Shown piece after piece: positions 1-9,637 of a stretch of DNA of 64,000 nucleotides. Every line of letters begins with the position of its first letter. Positions within the stretch are counted from its first letter, which is position 1. The notes under the pieces are model-generated. The model saw only the letters and a list, made by a program, of their open reading frames with translations, was not told the DNA's origin and ran no database searches. A program made the position numbers and the translations under genes. Source of the DNA: Halotalea alkalilenta (GTDB lineage Bacteria; Pseudomonadota; Gammaproteobacteria; Pseudomonadales; Halomonadaceae); assembly GCF_001648175.1 (NCBI RefSeq), contig NZ_CP015243.1:248001-312000 (forward strand), given 5' to 3'.

Positions 1-93
1 TCTTGCTCTAGGGGACATTGCGCATCCTCCCTGGCTTTATTTCCTGGGAACGATCGCCTGAAGCACGACTTTCGAAGCTTTTGAAGCACAACA

Positions 94-120
94 GGGGAGG
101 CGCCGATAAGACGCCTCCCC
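94..120 (-). terminator. Stem-loop downstream of gntP
   Basis: A 9-bp perfect GC-rich stem (GGGGAGGCG / CGCCTCCCC) with a 9-nt loop lies about 50 bp past the gntP stop. There is no strong U-tract on the minus strand, so it is a probable rather than certain intrinsic terminator. The rest of positions 1-168 shows no gene. Confidence 0.55.
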
Positions 121-168
121 CGCAGCATAGACCAGGCTATCCGCCTCGCCAGTGCCTGACCGTGAGGA

Positions 169-1545
169 TCAGGCCAGAGAGAAGATCAGCCAGGCGATAG
201 CGAACCCCATCAGCCCTATCGCCGTCTCCAGCACGGTCCAGGTCTTCAACGTAGTCTTCACGTCCATGTCGAAGAACCGGCCGACCAGCCAGAAACCGGA
301 GTCGTTGACGTGACTCACCACGACCGAGCCCGCGGCCAGGGAGAGCACGATCGCCGCCGTCTGCACTGCACCGAGGTCGGCAAGAGCGGGCTGGATCAAC
401 CCAGCCGCGGTGATCAGCGCCACCGTCGCCGACCCCTGCGCGATGCGCAACAGCGCAGCGATCAAAAAGCCCGCGGCGATCACCGGCAGCCCCAGCTCGG
501 CCAGGGTCCCCGAGAGCGCATCACCGATTCCGCTCGCGCGCAGCACCCCACCGAACATGCCGCCGGCACCGGTGATCAAAATGATCGAGCAGACCGGGCC
601 AAGCGCTGAGTCGAGCAGCTTCTCGACCGTATCACGACCCTTGCCGCGGCGGGTGCCGAGTACCGTAGCGGTGACCAGCACACCGATCAGCAGCGCCACC
701 GGCGTGGTCCCGATCATCCGCAGGTAGCCGAACCAGGCCGCCTCACCGCTGAGCAGGCCGGCCACGCGCAGCGCCTCGAGCCCGGTATTGAGGAAGATCA
801 ACATCAAAGGCAGCAGCAGCATGGAGATCACAAGGATTGCGCTGGGCGGATTCTCCTCGCGTGGCTGCTGCTCGCCGAGAACATCGGGTACCGGCAGGTT
901 GATTCGTTTGCCGACCCACAGCCCGAAGAGGTAGCAGGTGAAGTACCAAGTCGGCAGCGCGATCACCAGGCCCAGCAGGATCACCAGGCCGACGTCGGCA
1001 CCGAGCAGCTCGGAGGCTGCCACTGGACCCGGGTGCGGCGGCACGAAGATGTGCATTACCGAGAAAGCGCCGGCGGCGGGCAGGCCATAGAGCAACATCG
1101 AACCGCCGACCCGGCGCGCGACGCTGAAGATTACCGGCAGCATCACGATCAGCCCGGCATCGAAGAAGATCGGGAAGCCGAACAGCAGCGAAGTGATCCC
1201 CAGCGCCATCGGCGCGCGCTTCTCGCCGAAGCGATGAATCATCTCATCGGCCAGCGACTGCGCTCCGCCGGAGACTTCGATGATCCGGCCGAGCATGGCA
1301 CCCAGCCCGACCAGCAGCGCGACCCCACCCAGGGTGCTACCGAAACTGCTGGTCAAGGTAGTGATGATCTGGCCGGCGGGAATCCCGGTGACCAGCGCAG
1401 TCAACAGGCTGACGATGATCAGCGCGATGAATGCATGGACCTTGAACTTGATGATCATTACCAGGAGCAGCGCAATCGCCGCTCCGGCGATGCCTAATAA
1501 AGGCATTACGCCAAGCGTCTGTTCCCACTCTGCGGTCGAATTCAT
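169..1545 (-). CDS. gntP: Gluconate:H+ symporter, GntP family
   Basis: A 458-residue, very hydrophobic protein with about a dozen membrane segments, the usual GntP length. It shows family-typical stretches such as GFPIFFDAGLIVMLP and FVPPHPGPVAA, and a C-terminal NDSGFW motif near residue 415. It should import gluconate or a related sugar acid across the inner membrane with protons. It lies 22 bp downstream of gluconokinase on the same strand, so uptake and phosphorylation are probably one operon. The substrate is inferred mainly from that neighbour; other GntP members carry fructuronate, idonate or glycerate. Confidence 0.93.
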   Translation of the reverse strand: MNSTAEWEQTLGVMPLLGIAGAAIALLLVMIIKFKVHAFIALIIVSLLTALVTGIPAGQIITTLTSSFGSTLGGVALLVGLGAMLGRIIEVSGGAQSLADEMIHRFGEKRAPMALGITSLLFGFPIFFDAGLIVMLPVIFSVARRVGGSMLLYGLPAAGAFSVMHIFVPPHPGPVAASELLGADVGLVILLGLVIALPTWYFTCYLFGLWVGKRINLPVPDVLGEQQPREENPPSAILVISMLLLPLMLIFLNTGLEALRVAGLLSGEAAWFGYLRMIGTTPVALLIGVLVTATVLGTRRGKGRDTVEKLLDSALGPVCSIILITGAGGMFGGVLRASGIGDALSGTLAELGLPVIAAGFLIAALLRIAQGSATVALITAAGLIQPALADLGAVQTAAIVLSLAAGSVVVSHVNDSGFWLVGRFFDMDVKTTLKTWTVLETAIGLMGFAIAWLIFSLA

Positions 1546-1567
1546 GACGGCCTCCCGGCGCGCAATC

Positions 1568-2092
1568 TCAAAGCCGGCTTGGCTTGGCGAGGTTCATATC
1601 GGCGATGACCTGGTCGACGATCGACTCAGGTGTGGACTCTGCGTTGATCGTCTCGCCCGGCTCGTCGGCAGTGAGACGTTCGAGGGTCGCGAGCTGGGAA
1701 TCGAGCAACGATACCGGCATGTAGTGGCCCTTGCGCGAGCGCATCCGCTCGGTGAGCACCTCGTAGTCGACGTCCAACAGCACGAAGCGAACGTCGCATT
1801 CCGCCTCGCGGAGCAGGTCGCGATAGCTGCGTTTGAGCGCGGAGCAGGTCAGCACGACGTTCTCGCCAGCCTCACCCTTCGCACTGATCCAATCGCGAAT
1901 GTCCCGCAGCCACGGCCAGCGGTCCTCGTCCTGGAGCGGAATGCCCGCCGACATCTTGTCGATATTGGCCTGGGGGTGGAACTCATCGGCTTCGGCAAAT
2001 GCCCAGCCCATGCGCTGAGCGAATGCCTGAGCGGCCGTGGTCTTGCCGGAACCCGAGACGCCCATGAAGATGACGGCCATCGGTTGGGTCAT
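1568..2092 (-). CDS. gntK: Gluconokinase, GntK/IdnK type
   Basis: A 174-residue protein that phosphorylates D-gluconate to 6-phosphogluconate with ATP, feeding the Entner-Doudoroff and pentose phosphate routes. The P-loop GVSGSGKTT is at residues 11-19, followed by the family signature ADEFHPQANIDKMSAGIPL and LTCSALKRSYRD. The reading frame is open further upstream, but I chose the ATG at 2092: it gives the normal length, puts the P-loop close to the N terminus, and has a GGGAGAA ribosome-binding site. It is first in an operon with gntP. Confidence 0.93.
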   Translation of the reverse strand: MTQPMAVIFMGVSGSGKTTAAQAFAQRMGWAFAEADEFHPQANIDKMSAGIPLQDEDRWPWLRDIRDWISAKGEAGENVVLTCSALKRSYRDLLREAECDVRFVLLDVDYEVLTERMRSRKGHYMPVSLLDSQLATLERLTADEPGETINAESTPESIVDQVIADMNLAKPSRL

Positions 2093-2587
2093 GAGAAATT
2101 CTCCCGAACCTGGTGAGTAAAAAAGGTACATGATGGACGCACAGAACGTGGCCGCCCAATGAATGGCTGTGAACGGTACCATCAAGGCCCGGCCGACTCT
2201 ATGCGGCAAATGCCACCCCCTACCAAAGTAGTAAACCAACGACGGTCAGATCGTCCCACCCGTCTGGTTCAGGGCGCTTTTCACCCCGGCAAAGCCCACG
2301 CTCGGATCCGCGTAATAAGCGCACAAAATCGACAATATCAGCTAAAAAAATACCTTCTGGTTGATATTTATTGCCATTTACATCGAACGTCACGACATCT
2401 CCCCCAACAGCCGGGCTACCGCTCGGACCGCTGGTGGCTTTCTTATTACTGAAGACCGCGGCGACCATGCGAACCATCGAGGTGGCAATCCCGGCGCTGG
2501 CGATCGGGCCGATCCGGCGTATGCTGGGGAGTCAATCCCTTCGCCGCCCGCCGCGGCCATGGACCACCGCGCCCTGAGAGAGAAGAA
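2093..2587. other. Intergenic region between gntK and the peptidase gene
   Basis: A 495-bp divergent spacer that should carry the gntK promoter (leftward) and the peptidase promoter (rightward). Positions 2325-2400 are clearly more AT-rich than the surroundings. A minus-strand frame at 2220-2477 (85 aa) contains a plausible-looking piece around VTFDVNGNKYQPEG, but it has no recognisable family and no clear ribosome-binding site. It may be a small hypothetical gene or a remnant. A GGTACC-centred imperfect palindrome near 2170-2184 weakly resembles a GntR-type gluconate operator. Confidence 0.35.
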
Positions 2588-4408
2588 ATGCCCGCAGAGA
2601 CCGTGCAGACCATCGCCAACCGCATCGACATGCTGCGCCAAGCACTTGAGCGAGAGGGCCTCGATGCCTGGATCGCACCCTCTTCCGATCCCCATTTGTC
2701 CGAATACCTGCCGGCCCACTTCTCGAACCGTGAGTGGCTTTCCGGTTTCACCGGCTCGGCCGGCACCCTGGTGGTACTCGGCGACGATGCGACGCTCTGG
2801 GCCGACAGCCGCTACTGGGTCCAAGCCGAGCAGCAGCTCGATGGCAGCGGCATACAGCTGGAGCGACTGATTCCCGCCGAAGGTCGCGACCACATCGCCT
2901 GGCTGGTCTCGACGCTTGCCGAGGGAGCGCGGGTCGGGGTCGACGGCGCGGTGCTCTCGCTCGCTGCCGCCCGTACGCTCGAGGCCGCCTTCGCCGCCAA
3001 GGGCATCGAACTTGCCACCGACCGTGATCTGGTCGGTGCAATCTGGCCCGACCGCCCGGCGCTGCCCAAGGCGCCGGTCTACGCCCATCTCGATGAGTTC
3101 GCCACCACCAAGCGTGCCGTTAAGCTCACCGCGCTGCGCCGGGCACTCGAGGCGCGCGGCGCGCAGTGGCAACTGCTGTCGAGCCTCGACGACGTCGCTT
3201 GGCTGTTCAATCTGCGCGGCAGCGACGTCGACTACAATCCCGTGTTCCTCGCCCACGCACTGATCGGGCCCGAGCAGGCGACGCTGTTCGTCGACGAGAC
3301 CAAGTTCGACGCAGCGCTCATCGATGAGCTGGCCGCCGACGGCGTGAACCTCGCCCCTTACGACTCAGTGCTCGAGGCGCTCGCCCAGCTGCCCTCGCAG
3401 GCGCGGGTGTCGCTCGACCCGAACAGGCTGAGCCTGCGGCTCCACCAGGCGCTGCCCGAGGGAGCCGCGACGATCGAGGGAATCAGCCCCACGACGCTGG
3501 CCAAGGCATGCAAGAGCGAGGCTGATCTCGTCCACGTGCGCCATGCGATGGAAGAAGACGGCGCGGCGCTGTGCGAATTCTTCGCTTGGCTCGAAGCCGC
3601 GCTGGCCAGGGGAGAGGCGATCACCGAGCTGACCATCGATGAGCGCTTGAGCGCGCGTCGCGCGAAGCGTTCACGTTTCGTCTCGCTGAGCTTTCCGACC
3701 ATCGCCGGCTTCAATGCCAACGGCGCGCTGCCCCATTACCGCGCCACCGAGACGGCGCACGCCCGTATCTCAGGCAACGGCCTGCTGCTGATCGACTCCG
3801 GTGCCCAGTATCTCGACGGCACCACCGACATCACCCGGGTGGTACCGATCGGCACACCCAGCGATGCCCAGCGACGCGACTACACCCTGGTGCTCAAGGG
3901 CACCATCGCGCTCTCCCGCGCCCGTTTTCCGGAAGGGCTCAAGGCACCGCTGCTGGACGCCATCGCCCGGGCGCCGCTCTGGGCCGCGGGGGTTGACTTC
4001 GGGCATGGCACCGGCCACGGGGTCGGCTACTTCATGAACGTCCATGAAGGGCCACAGGTGATCTCCTATCATGCCCAGCCGGCTCCGCAGACCGCGATGC
4101 GCGCCGGCATGATCACTTCGATCGAGCCAGGTCTCTATCGTCCCGGCCAGTGGGGCATCCGGATCGAGAACCTGGTCGCCAACCAGCCGTTCATCGAGGC
4201 CGACGGTGAGTTCGGCGAGTTCCTGCACTTCGAGACCCTGACCCTGTGCCCGATCGACACCCGCCCGATCGATCTTGCGCTGCTCACGCAAGAAGAGATC
4301 GCTTGGCTCGACGCCTATCACGTCGAGGTCCGCGCCCGCCTGGCGCCCAAGCTCGAAGGCGAGGCGCTGGCCTGGCTCGAGCTTCGCACCGCACCGCTCG
4401 CCGGCTGA
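2588..4408 (+). CDS. M24B aminopeptidase P family protein (Xaa-Pro aminopeptidase)
   Basis: A 606-residue cytoplasmic metallopeptidase expected to remove an N-terminal residue before proline. It has the long three-part layout: two creatinase-like N-terminal domains (about 1-310), the pita-bread M24 catalytic domain (about 315-545) and an M24 C-terminal extension. Metal ligands are visible: two Asp in LIDSGAQYLDGTTDITR (near 403 and 414), His in GHGTGHGVG (about 475), Glu in SIEPGLY (about 513) and Glu in HFETLTL (about 547). The start has a GAGAGAAG ribosome-binding site. It appears monocistronic, with a stem-loop after the stop. Confidence 0.93.
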   Translation: MPAETVQTIANRIDMLRQALEREGLDAWIAPSSDPHLSEYLPAHFSNREWLSGFTGSAGTLVVLGDDATLWADSRYWVQAEQQLDGSGIQLERLIPAEGRDHIAWLVSTLAEGARVGVDGAVLSLAAARTLEAAFAAKGIELATDRDLVGAIWPDRPALPKAPVYAHLDEFATTKRAVKLTALRRALEARGAQWQLLSSLDDVAWLFNLRGSDVDYNPVFLAHALIGPEQATLFVDETKFDAALIDELAADGVNLAPYDSVLEALAQLPSQARVSLDPNRLSLRLHQALPEGAATIEGISPTTLAKACKSEADLVHVRHAMEEDGAALCEFFAWLEAALARGEAITELTIDERLSARRAKRSRFVSLSFPTIAGFNANGALPHYRATETAHARISGNGLLLIDSGAQYLDGTTDITRVVPIGTPSDAQRRDYTLVLKGTIALSRARFPEGLKAPLLDAIARAPLWAAGVDFGHGTGHGVGYFMNVHEGPQVISYHAQPAPQTAMRAGMITSIEPGLYRPGQWGIRIENLVANQPFIEADGEFGEFLHFETLTLCPIDTRPIDLALLTQEEIAWLDAYHVEVRARLAPKLEGEALAWLELRTAPLAG

Positions 4409-4415
4409 ACATTGC

Positions 4416-4435
4416 TGCGGGGCGCAAGCCCCGCA
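4416..4435 (+). terminator. Stem-loop after the M24 peptidase gene
   Basis: TGCGGGGC and GCCCCGCA form a perfect 8-bp stem closed by a GCAA (GNRA) tetraloop, 8 nt past the stop codon. No U-tract follows, so termination efficiency is uncertain. The remaining gap to 4583 should hold the cstA promoter; I see no gene in it. Confidence 0.5.
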
Positions 4436-4583
4436 TCAGCTAAAGATTCAGCGCGGATCGGTTCCACAGCGCGGGTGAAAAGGATGCGTCCTGTCTCGCA
4501 AGGGCTGCGACTTAAGTCGTGATGCTTAACTCATTCTGTGCCGCTATAACGCAGTCTCCTTCCTGCCCATCCGGAGCCTGCCC

Positions 4584-6665
4584 ATGAATCGCTCCCAAGC
4601 TGTCAACGGCGGCCTAGTGCGACATCTTCCCTGGCTGCTGCTGGCAGTCGTCGGCGCTTGCGCGCTGGGGGTCGTCGCACTACGCCGAGGTGAATCGATC
4701 AACGCTTTGTGGATCGTCGCCGCCTCAGTGTCGATCTATCTGGTCGCCTACCGATACTACGCGCTGTTCATCGCCACCAAGGTAATGCGCCTGGACCCGA
4801 ATCGGGCGACACCGGCGGTAGTCAACAACGATGGACTCGACTACGTGCCGACCCACCGCCATGTGCTGTTCGGCCACCACTTCGCTGCGATCGCAGGCGC
4901 GGGGCCACTGGTCGGCCCGGTGCTGGCCGCGCAGATGGGCTACCTGCCGGGTACGCTGTGGCTGATCGCGGGTGTGGTGTTCGCCGGGGCGGTGCAGGAT
5001 TTCATGGTGCTGTTCCTCTCCACCCGGCGTAACGGCCGCTCGCTCGGCGAGATGGTGCGCGAGGAAATGGGCCGGGTACCGGGCACCATCGCGCTGTTCG
5101 GCTGCTTCATGATCATGATCATCATCCTCGCGGTGCTGGCGCTGATCGTGGTCAAAGCGCTGGCGGAGAGCCCATGGGGCATGTTCACGGTGATCGCGAC
5201 GCTGCCGATCGCGGTGTTCATGGGTATCTACATGCGCTTCATCCGCCCGGGACGAATCGGCGAAATCTCAGTGATCGGCCTGGTACTGCTGCTCAGCGCC
5301 ATCTGGTACGGCGGAGCGATCGCCGCCGACCCTTACTGGGGTCCGGCCTTCACCTTCACCGGTGTGCAGATCACCTGGATGCTGATCGGCTACGGGATCG
5401 TTGCCGCGATGCTGCCGGTGTGGCTGCTGCTCGCACCGCGCGACTACCTCTCGACCTTCCTCAAGATCGGCACCATCGTTGGGCTCGCGATCGGCATCCT
5501 GGTCATCGCACCGGAGCTCAAGATGCCGGCGCTCACCCAGTTCGTCGACGGAACCGGACCTGTGTGGAAGGGCGCGCTGTTTCCGTTTTTGTTCATCACC
5601 ATCGCCTGCGGCGCGGTCTCCGGCTTCCATGCGCTGATCAGCTCGGGCACCACGCCGAAGCTGCTCGACAACGAGGTCAACGCCCGCTACATCGGCTACG
5701 GCGGGATGCTGATGGAGTCCTTCGTCGCGATCATGGCGCTGGTCGCCGCTTCGGTGATCGAGCCCGGCCTCTACTTCGCAATGAACAGCCCACCGGCGCT
5801 AGTCGGCACCGACGTCGCCAGCGTCGCCGCCACGGTGTCGAGCTGGGGCTTCGTGATCACGCCGGAGACCCTGGAAGCCACCGCCCGGGATATCGGCGAG
5901 CACACCGTGCTGGCGCGAGCCGGGGGCGCACCGACGCTGGCGGTGGGGATCGCGCAGATCCTCCACCAGGTGCTGCCAGGTGAGAACACCATGGCATTCT
6001 GGTATCACTTCGCGATCCTGTTCGAGGCGCTGTTCATCCTCACCGCAGTGGATGCCGGCACCCGCGCCGGGAGATTCATGCTCCAGGACCTGCTCGGCAG
6101 CTTCGTGCCCGCCCTCGCCCGTACCGAGTCGTGGTTCGCCAACCTGCTCGGCACCGTCGGCTGCGTGGCACTGTGGGGCTATTTCCTCTACCAGGGCGTG
6201 GTCGACCCGCTCGGCGGGATCAACACCCTGTGGCCGCTGTTCGGGATCTCCAACCAGATGCTCGCCGGCGTCGCGCTGATCCTCGCCACCGTGGTGCTGA
6301 TCAAGATGAAGCGCGGCCGCTACGCCTGGGTCACCGCGGTGCCCGCGGCTTGGCTTTTGATCTGCACCACCTATGCCGGACTGATCAAGCTGTTCGATGC
6401 CGACCCGGCGGTCGGCTTCCTCGCCCAGGCCAACCGCTATCGTGACGCGCTGGCCAACGGCGAGCTGCTCGCCCCGGCGGTCAACGCGGCGCAGATGCAG
6501 CAGGTAATGATCAACAACTACATCAACGCCGGTCTCACCGTGCTGTTCCTCGCCGTGGTCTCGAGCATCCTGTTCTACGCGATCAAGACCGCGCTGGTGG
6601 CCCGTCGCCACAGCGAGCGCAGTGACAAGGAAGCCCCTTACCAACCGATGCCCAGCGCCCACTGA
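4584..6665 (+). CDS. cstA: Carbon starvation protein A, peptide/pyruvate transporter
   Basis: A 693-residue inner-membrane protein with many transmembrane helices, the standard CstA length. Conserved stretches include [27 protein letters not shown] (starting at residue 92) and [17 protein letters not shown] near residue 350, plus a C-terminal [14 protein letters not shown] segment. In enterobacteria CstA and its paralog BtsT import peptides or pyruvate under carbon limitation. The order cstA, yjiX-type small gene, YjiA-type GTPase is the usual partnership and supports the call. The substrate cannot be read from the sequence. Confidence 0.95.
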   Translation: MNRSQAVNGGLVRHLPWLLLAVVGACALGVVALRRGESINALWIVAASVSIYLVAYRYYALFIATKVMRLDPNRATPAVVNNDGLDYVPTHRHVLFGHHFAAIAGAGPLVGPVLAAQMGYLPGTLWLIAGVVFAGAVQDFMVLFLSTRRNGRSLGEMVREEMGRVPGTIALFGCFMIMIIILAVLALIVVKALAESPWGMFTVIATLPIAVFMGIYMRFIRPGRIGEISVIGLVLLLSAIWYGGAIAADPYWGPAFTFTGVQITWMLIGYGIVAAMLPVWLLLAPRDYLSTFLKIGTIVGLAIGILVIAPELKMPALTQFVDGTGPVWKGALFPFLFITIACGAVSGFHALISSGTTPKLLDNEVNARYIGYGGMLMESFVAIMALVAASVIEPGLYFAMNSPPALVGTDVASVAATVSSWGFVITPETLEATARDIGEHTVLARAGGAPTLAVGIAQILHQVLPGENTMAFWYHFAILFEALFILTAVDAGTRAGRFMLQDLLGSFVPALARTESWFANLLGTVGCVALWGYFLYQGVVDPLGGINTLWPLFGISNQMLAGVALILATVVLIKMKRGRYAWVTAVPAAWLLICTTYAGLIKLFDADPAVGFLAQANRYRDALANGELLAPAVNAAQMQQVMINNYINAGLTVLFLAVVSSILFYAIKTALVARRHSERSDKEAPYQPMPSAH

Positions 6666-6672
6666 ACCAGCA

Positions 6673-6696
6673 CGCCGCCGGCTTCGGCCGGTGGCG
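6673..6696 (+). promoter_or_regulatory. UUCG-capped hairpin between cstA and the YbdD/YjiX gene
   Basis: CGCCGCCGGC and GCCGGTGGCG pair around a TTCG tetraloop, a very stable structure 12 nt upstream of the next start codon. No U-tract follows and the downstream gene has its own GGAGGAGA-like site. It is more likely a processing or differential-stability element than a full terminator. Confidence 0.55.
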
Positions 6697-6708
6697 AGGA
6701 GAATCGCC

Positions 6709-6912
6709 ATGTTCAACGACATCGCCCGCGCAGGCCGCTATCTCGGCCAGGCCGCAAGGCTCATGGTCGGCATGCCTGACTACGACACCTACGTCTCGCA
6801 CATGCGCACCCGGCATCCCGACCAGCCGGTGATGAGCTACCAGGAGTTCTTCCGCGAGCGGCAGGACGCGCGCTACGGCGGCGGCAAGGGCCGTCCGGTG
6901 CGCTGCTGCTGA
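6709..6912 (+). CDS. YbdD/YjiX family small protein
   Basis: A 67-residue protein of the YbdD/YjiX family, which is nearly always encoded directly after cstA or btsT. It shows the family core ([17 protein letters not shown]) and ends in a basic tail with two cysteines. A longer upstream frame exists, but the ATG at 6709 follows a GAGGAGAA ribosome-binding site and gives the normal family length. Its role is unproven; linkage suggests a transporter partner or regulator. Confidence 0.88.
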   Translation: MFNDIARAGRYLGQAARLMVGMPDYDTYVSHMRTRHPDQPVMSYQEFFRERQDARYGGGKGRPVRCC

Positions 6913-6980
6913 CGGGTGCGCCTAGCGCGGCCCCGGAGCCTTTAGTAGGCTGCGACGACATTCACGCCAGCGGAATCGCG

Positions 6981-8012
6981 ATGACCGACCCTACCCCCGA
7001 CAGCCTGGTGCCACCGATCCCAGTGACGCTGCTCAGCGGCGCCCTCGGAGCCGGCAAGACCACGCTCCTGCGTGAACTGCTCGACGCCCGCCACGGGCTC
7101 AAGATCGCAGTGATCGAGAACGAGTTCGCCGCCAGCGGCATCGACGACCAGCTGCTCGGCGATACCCCGGTCACCGTCGTCGCCCTGGCCGACGGCTGCA
7201 TCTGCTGTTCGATCGGCGGCGACCTGACCCGGGCGCTGGTGGTCCTGCTCGAGCGGCTGGACGCCGGCGAGCTCGACTTCGAACGGCTGGTGATCGAGTG
7301 CTCGGGGATGGCCGATCCCGGTCCGATCGCCCAGGCCTTCTTCGCCGAAGAACAGCTGCGTGATCGCTATCAGCTCGACGGCATCCTCACCCTGGTCGAC
7401 GCCGTGCACGCCGAGCGCCAGCTCGACCGTCCGCTGGCCCAGGCGCAGGTCGGCTTCGCCGACAAGCTGCTGGTGACCAAGCGCGACCAGGTCGATGATG
7501 CCCGGCTCGAGGCGCTGTGTGCCCGGCTGGCGCGGATCAACCGCCGCGCCCCGATCGTGCTCGCCGATCACGGCAAAGTGCCGCTCACGGAGCTGATCGA
7601 GCTGCGCGGTTTCCACCTCGAAGGCGACCCCGATGCGCTGGTCGCCGCCTCATTGATCCCTCCCACTACCCTGTTCACCCCCTCACCAACCCCACACCGC
7701 CACGACGACGCCATCTCCACCCTGATACTGGAGAGCATCTACCCGCTCGATATCGACGCCTTGAGCGAGTTCATGAACGAACTGCTCGAAGAGCACGGCA
7801 ACCGGCTGCTGCGCTACAAGGGCGTGCTCGATATCGAAGGGGAGCCGCGCCGGCTGGTGTTCCAGGGCGTATTTCGCCTCTACGGCTTCGACTGGGACCG
7901 CGAATGGGGCAGCGAGCCCCGCAAGAGCGTGGTGGTGTTCATCGGCGAGCACCTGCCGGAAGAACGGATCCGCCAGGGCTTCGCCCGAGCCACCGAAAGA
8001 AGGATCGGTTGA
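6981..8012 (+). CDS. COG0523 (CobW/YjiA) GTPase
   Basis: A 343-residue G3E-family P-loop GTPase. The Walker A GALGAGKTT is at residues 20-28 and the metal-binding CxCC of this family is at 73-76 (GCICC). A C-terminal CobW_C-like domain ends with LYGFDWDREW and a SVVVFIGE strand. Such proteins act as metal chaperones or GTP-dependent insertases. The YjiA-type position behind cstA-yjiX is recurrent in proteobacteria. The cognate metal cannot be deduced; no Zur box is evident. Confidence 0.9.
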   Translation: MTDPTPDSLVPPIPVTLLSGALGAGKTTLLRELLDARHGLKIAVIENEFAASGIDDQLLGDTPVTVVALADGCICCSIGGDLTRALVVLLERLDAGELDFERLVIECSGMADPGPIAQAFFAEEQLRDRYQLDGILTLVDAVHAERQLDRPLAQAQVGFADKLLVTKRDQVDDARLEALCARLARINRRAPIVLADHGKVPLTELIELRGFHLEGDPDALVAASLIPPTTLFTPSPTPHRHDDAISTLILESIYPLDIDALSEFMNELLEEHGNRLLRYKGVLDIEGEPRRLVFQGVFRLYGFDWDREWGSEPRKSVVVFIGEHLPEERIRQGFARATERRIG

Positions 8013-8257
8013 TAGCGCCCGTTCGTAGTGAGGGCCCTTCGACTCGCGGTACTCGCTCAGGATGCTCGGAAACATCTCGTCTCGAACCACCGCCCTGGCG
8101 CCGCCGCACGATCCCTCGACTGGCGCCCCCATCGCCGGGCTAATGCTCGACCTTGACGGGTAAGGGCGCCGCTCGGGACGAACGGGGTGAGGTGAGCTTG
8201 TCGAACCGCCCTCGGGATGGACGGGTTTTGAAAGGAATTTCAAGGAGATCAGCGCAG
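8013..8257. repeat. Intergenic region with REP-like inverted fragments
   Basis: The gap between two convergent genes contains short, partly complementary phrases: GTAGTGAGGGCCCTTCGACTC, then GACGAACGGGGTGAGGTG, AGCTTGTCGAACCGCCCTC and GGATGGACGGG. These are typical of dispersed intergenic palindromic repeats in which a CTTCGAC...CTCAGG phrase is followed by its inverse. No gene is visible. Copy number elsewhere in the genome cannot be judged from this window. Confidence 0.5.
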
Positions 8258-8953
8258 CTATGCCGCGGCGATCTCTTCCATCTCCAGCGGCCGATACTCG
8301 CCGGGCGAAAGCCCTGGGTCGAGGACGATGCCGCCTACGCGCTCGCGGTGCAGGGCGACGACGTGGTTACCGAGCGTGGCGAACATCCGGCGGATTTGTC
8401 GATAGCGACCTTCGAACAGGGTCACCCAGGCCCGGTGGGCGTGCTCGATCTCGAGTATCGCGGGCAGGGTGTCGGTGGTCTCGTGGCGCAGGCGAATGCC
8501 GGTGGCAAATGCCTCGACGTCGCGCTGGTGCAGCGGACGGGCAAGATCGACGCAGTATCGCTTGGGCTTGCGCGAACCGGGCTGGGTGAGTCGCTCCGAC
8601 CACTCGCTGTCGTTGGTCAGCAGCAGAAGCCCGGTGGTGTGGTAGTCGAGCCGCCCGGCGATGTGGAGATCCTCAGTGGCATCCGCCCCAAGCAGCTCGA
8701 GCGCAGTAGGATGCCGATCGTCGCGAGTGGCACTGATGCAGCCGCCCGGCTTGTACAGCATCAGATAACGCGGCGTACGCCCGGGGCGCAGCAATCGATC
8801 GTCGAACTCGACCCGGTCGAAGGCAGTGAGCATCCGGGTGCCATCGCGCTCGACCGTGCGATTGACCCTTACTCGCCCCTCGAGCAGCACCCTGCGCACA
8901 CGCTGACGGCTCTGCTCTGGCAGTGCGATGATCACTCGATCGAGGCGTTCCAT
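8258..8953 (-). CDS. RsuA-family rRNA pseudouridine synthase
   Basis: A 231-residue pseudouridine synthase that isomerises a specific uridine in rRNA. It has an N-terminal S4-like RNA-binding region (RLDRVIIAL... VRRVLLEGRVRVN) and the catalytic motif GRLDYHTTGLLLLTND near residues 108-123, whose Asp is the nucleophile. YKPGGCIS and RQIRRMFATLG are further family motifs. The frame is open to 9052, but the ATG at 8953 places the S4 domain at the N terminus as in relatives. The exact target uridine cannot be assigned. Confidence 0.88.
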   Translation of the reverse strand: MERLDRVIIALPEQSRQRVRRVLLEGRVRVNRTVERDGTRMLTAFDRVEFDDRLLRPGRTPRYLMLYKPGGCISATRDDRHPTALELLGADATEDLHIAGRLDYHTTGLLLLTNDSEWSERLTQPGSRKPKRYCVDLARPLHQRDVEAFATGIRLRHETTDTLPAILEIEHAHRAWVTLFEGRYRQIRRMFATLGNHVVALHRERVGGIVLDPGLSPGEYRPLEMEEIAAA

Positions 8954-9214
8954 CGCGGTCAGCCGCTCACGCCGAGGGTACCGACGCCCTGGTGTCTGGA
9001 CGACGCGAAACACATAGCAAACCGGGAAGTGATTCGGAGCACGCAGAGACATCCATAAGTCGTGGGTCGGGCGTCGACGATTCTGCCATGCCTCTCATCC
9101 CGGCGCCCAGCATCGCGCCGATTCACCGGCAACGACGACTCGCCTGGGCTATCATGCGGCCAATCACGCGAGTATCCCTTGCCTCGCGCTAGCCATCGAT
9201 CAGGAAACCGCGGC

Positions 9215-9637
9215 ATGTCCGATACCTCTGCAACTCCCGCTCAACTCGCTGCCGTCGGCTTCGCCGCGCTGGCGATCGGCAAGGCGTTCGATGCCCTCGA
9301 AGCCGTGCATTTCCCCCTCGACGACGCGCAGTACGCGGCGATGACCCAAGCGGTCGGCGGCTGGCTGCGCGAGCGCCACGGCGACGCTGCGGTCGATGCC
9401 GCCAAGCAGGCGCTCGGTGATGGCGCGCTGGGCAGTGACAACGCCGAAGAAGATGAGATCGACGCCGCAGTGGAAGCCGCCCAGCAGGGGTTGGCCGCGT
9501 CGTTCGCCATCCTCGGCGAGCAACGGGCCGATGCCATCGAGGCCGCCCATCAGGCAGGCTTGGCGGCGATCCGGGAGGCGCTCGCCGAGGCCTACGGAGA
9601 AGAAGCGGTAGCGACGCGCTGGTCTAGCGCGCTCTGA
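9215..9637 (+). CDS. Hypothetical acidic, alanine-rich protein
   Basis: A 140-residue, acidic, Ala-rich, probably all-helical protein with no family I recognise. The ATG at 9215 is preceded by an AGGAAA site; the frame is open further upstream but that part reads as non-coding. Residues 70-115 (EEDEIDAAVEAAQQGLAASF and following) look like amphipathic helices. Its last 14 bp overlap the 3' end of the convergent chemoreceptor gene. No signal peptide or membrane segment is visible. Confidence 0.65.
   Translation: MSDTSATPAQLAAVGFAALAIGKAFDALEAVHFPLDDAQYAAMTQAVGGWLRERHGDAAVDAAKQALGDGALGSDNAEEDEIDAAVEAAQQGLAASFAILGEQRADAIEAAHQAGLAAIREALAEAYGEEAVATRWSSAL

Noticed and set aside
2159..2452. Plus-strand 97-aa frame in the gntK-peptidase spacer
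   Set aside because: Arginine-rich, low-complexity translation typical of a non-coding frame in GC-rich DNA.
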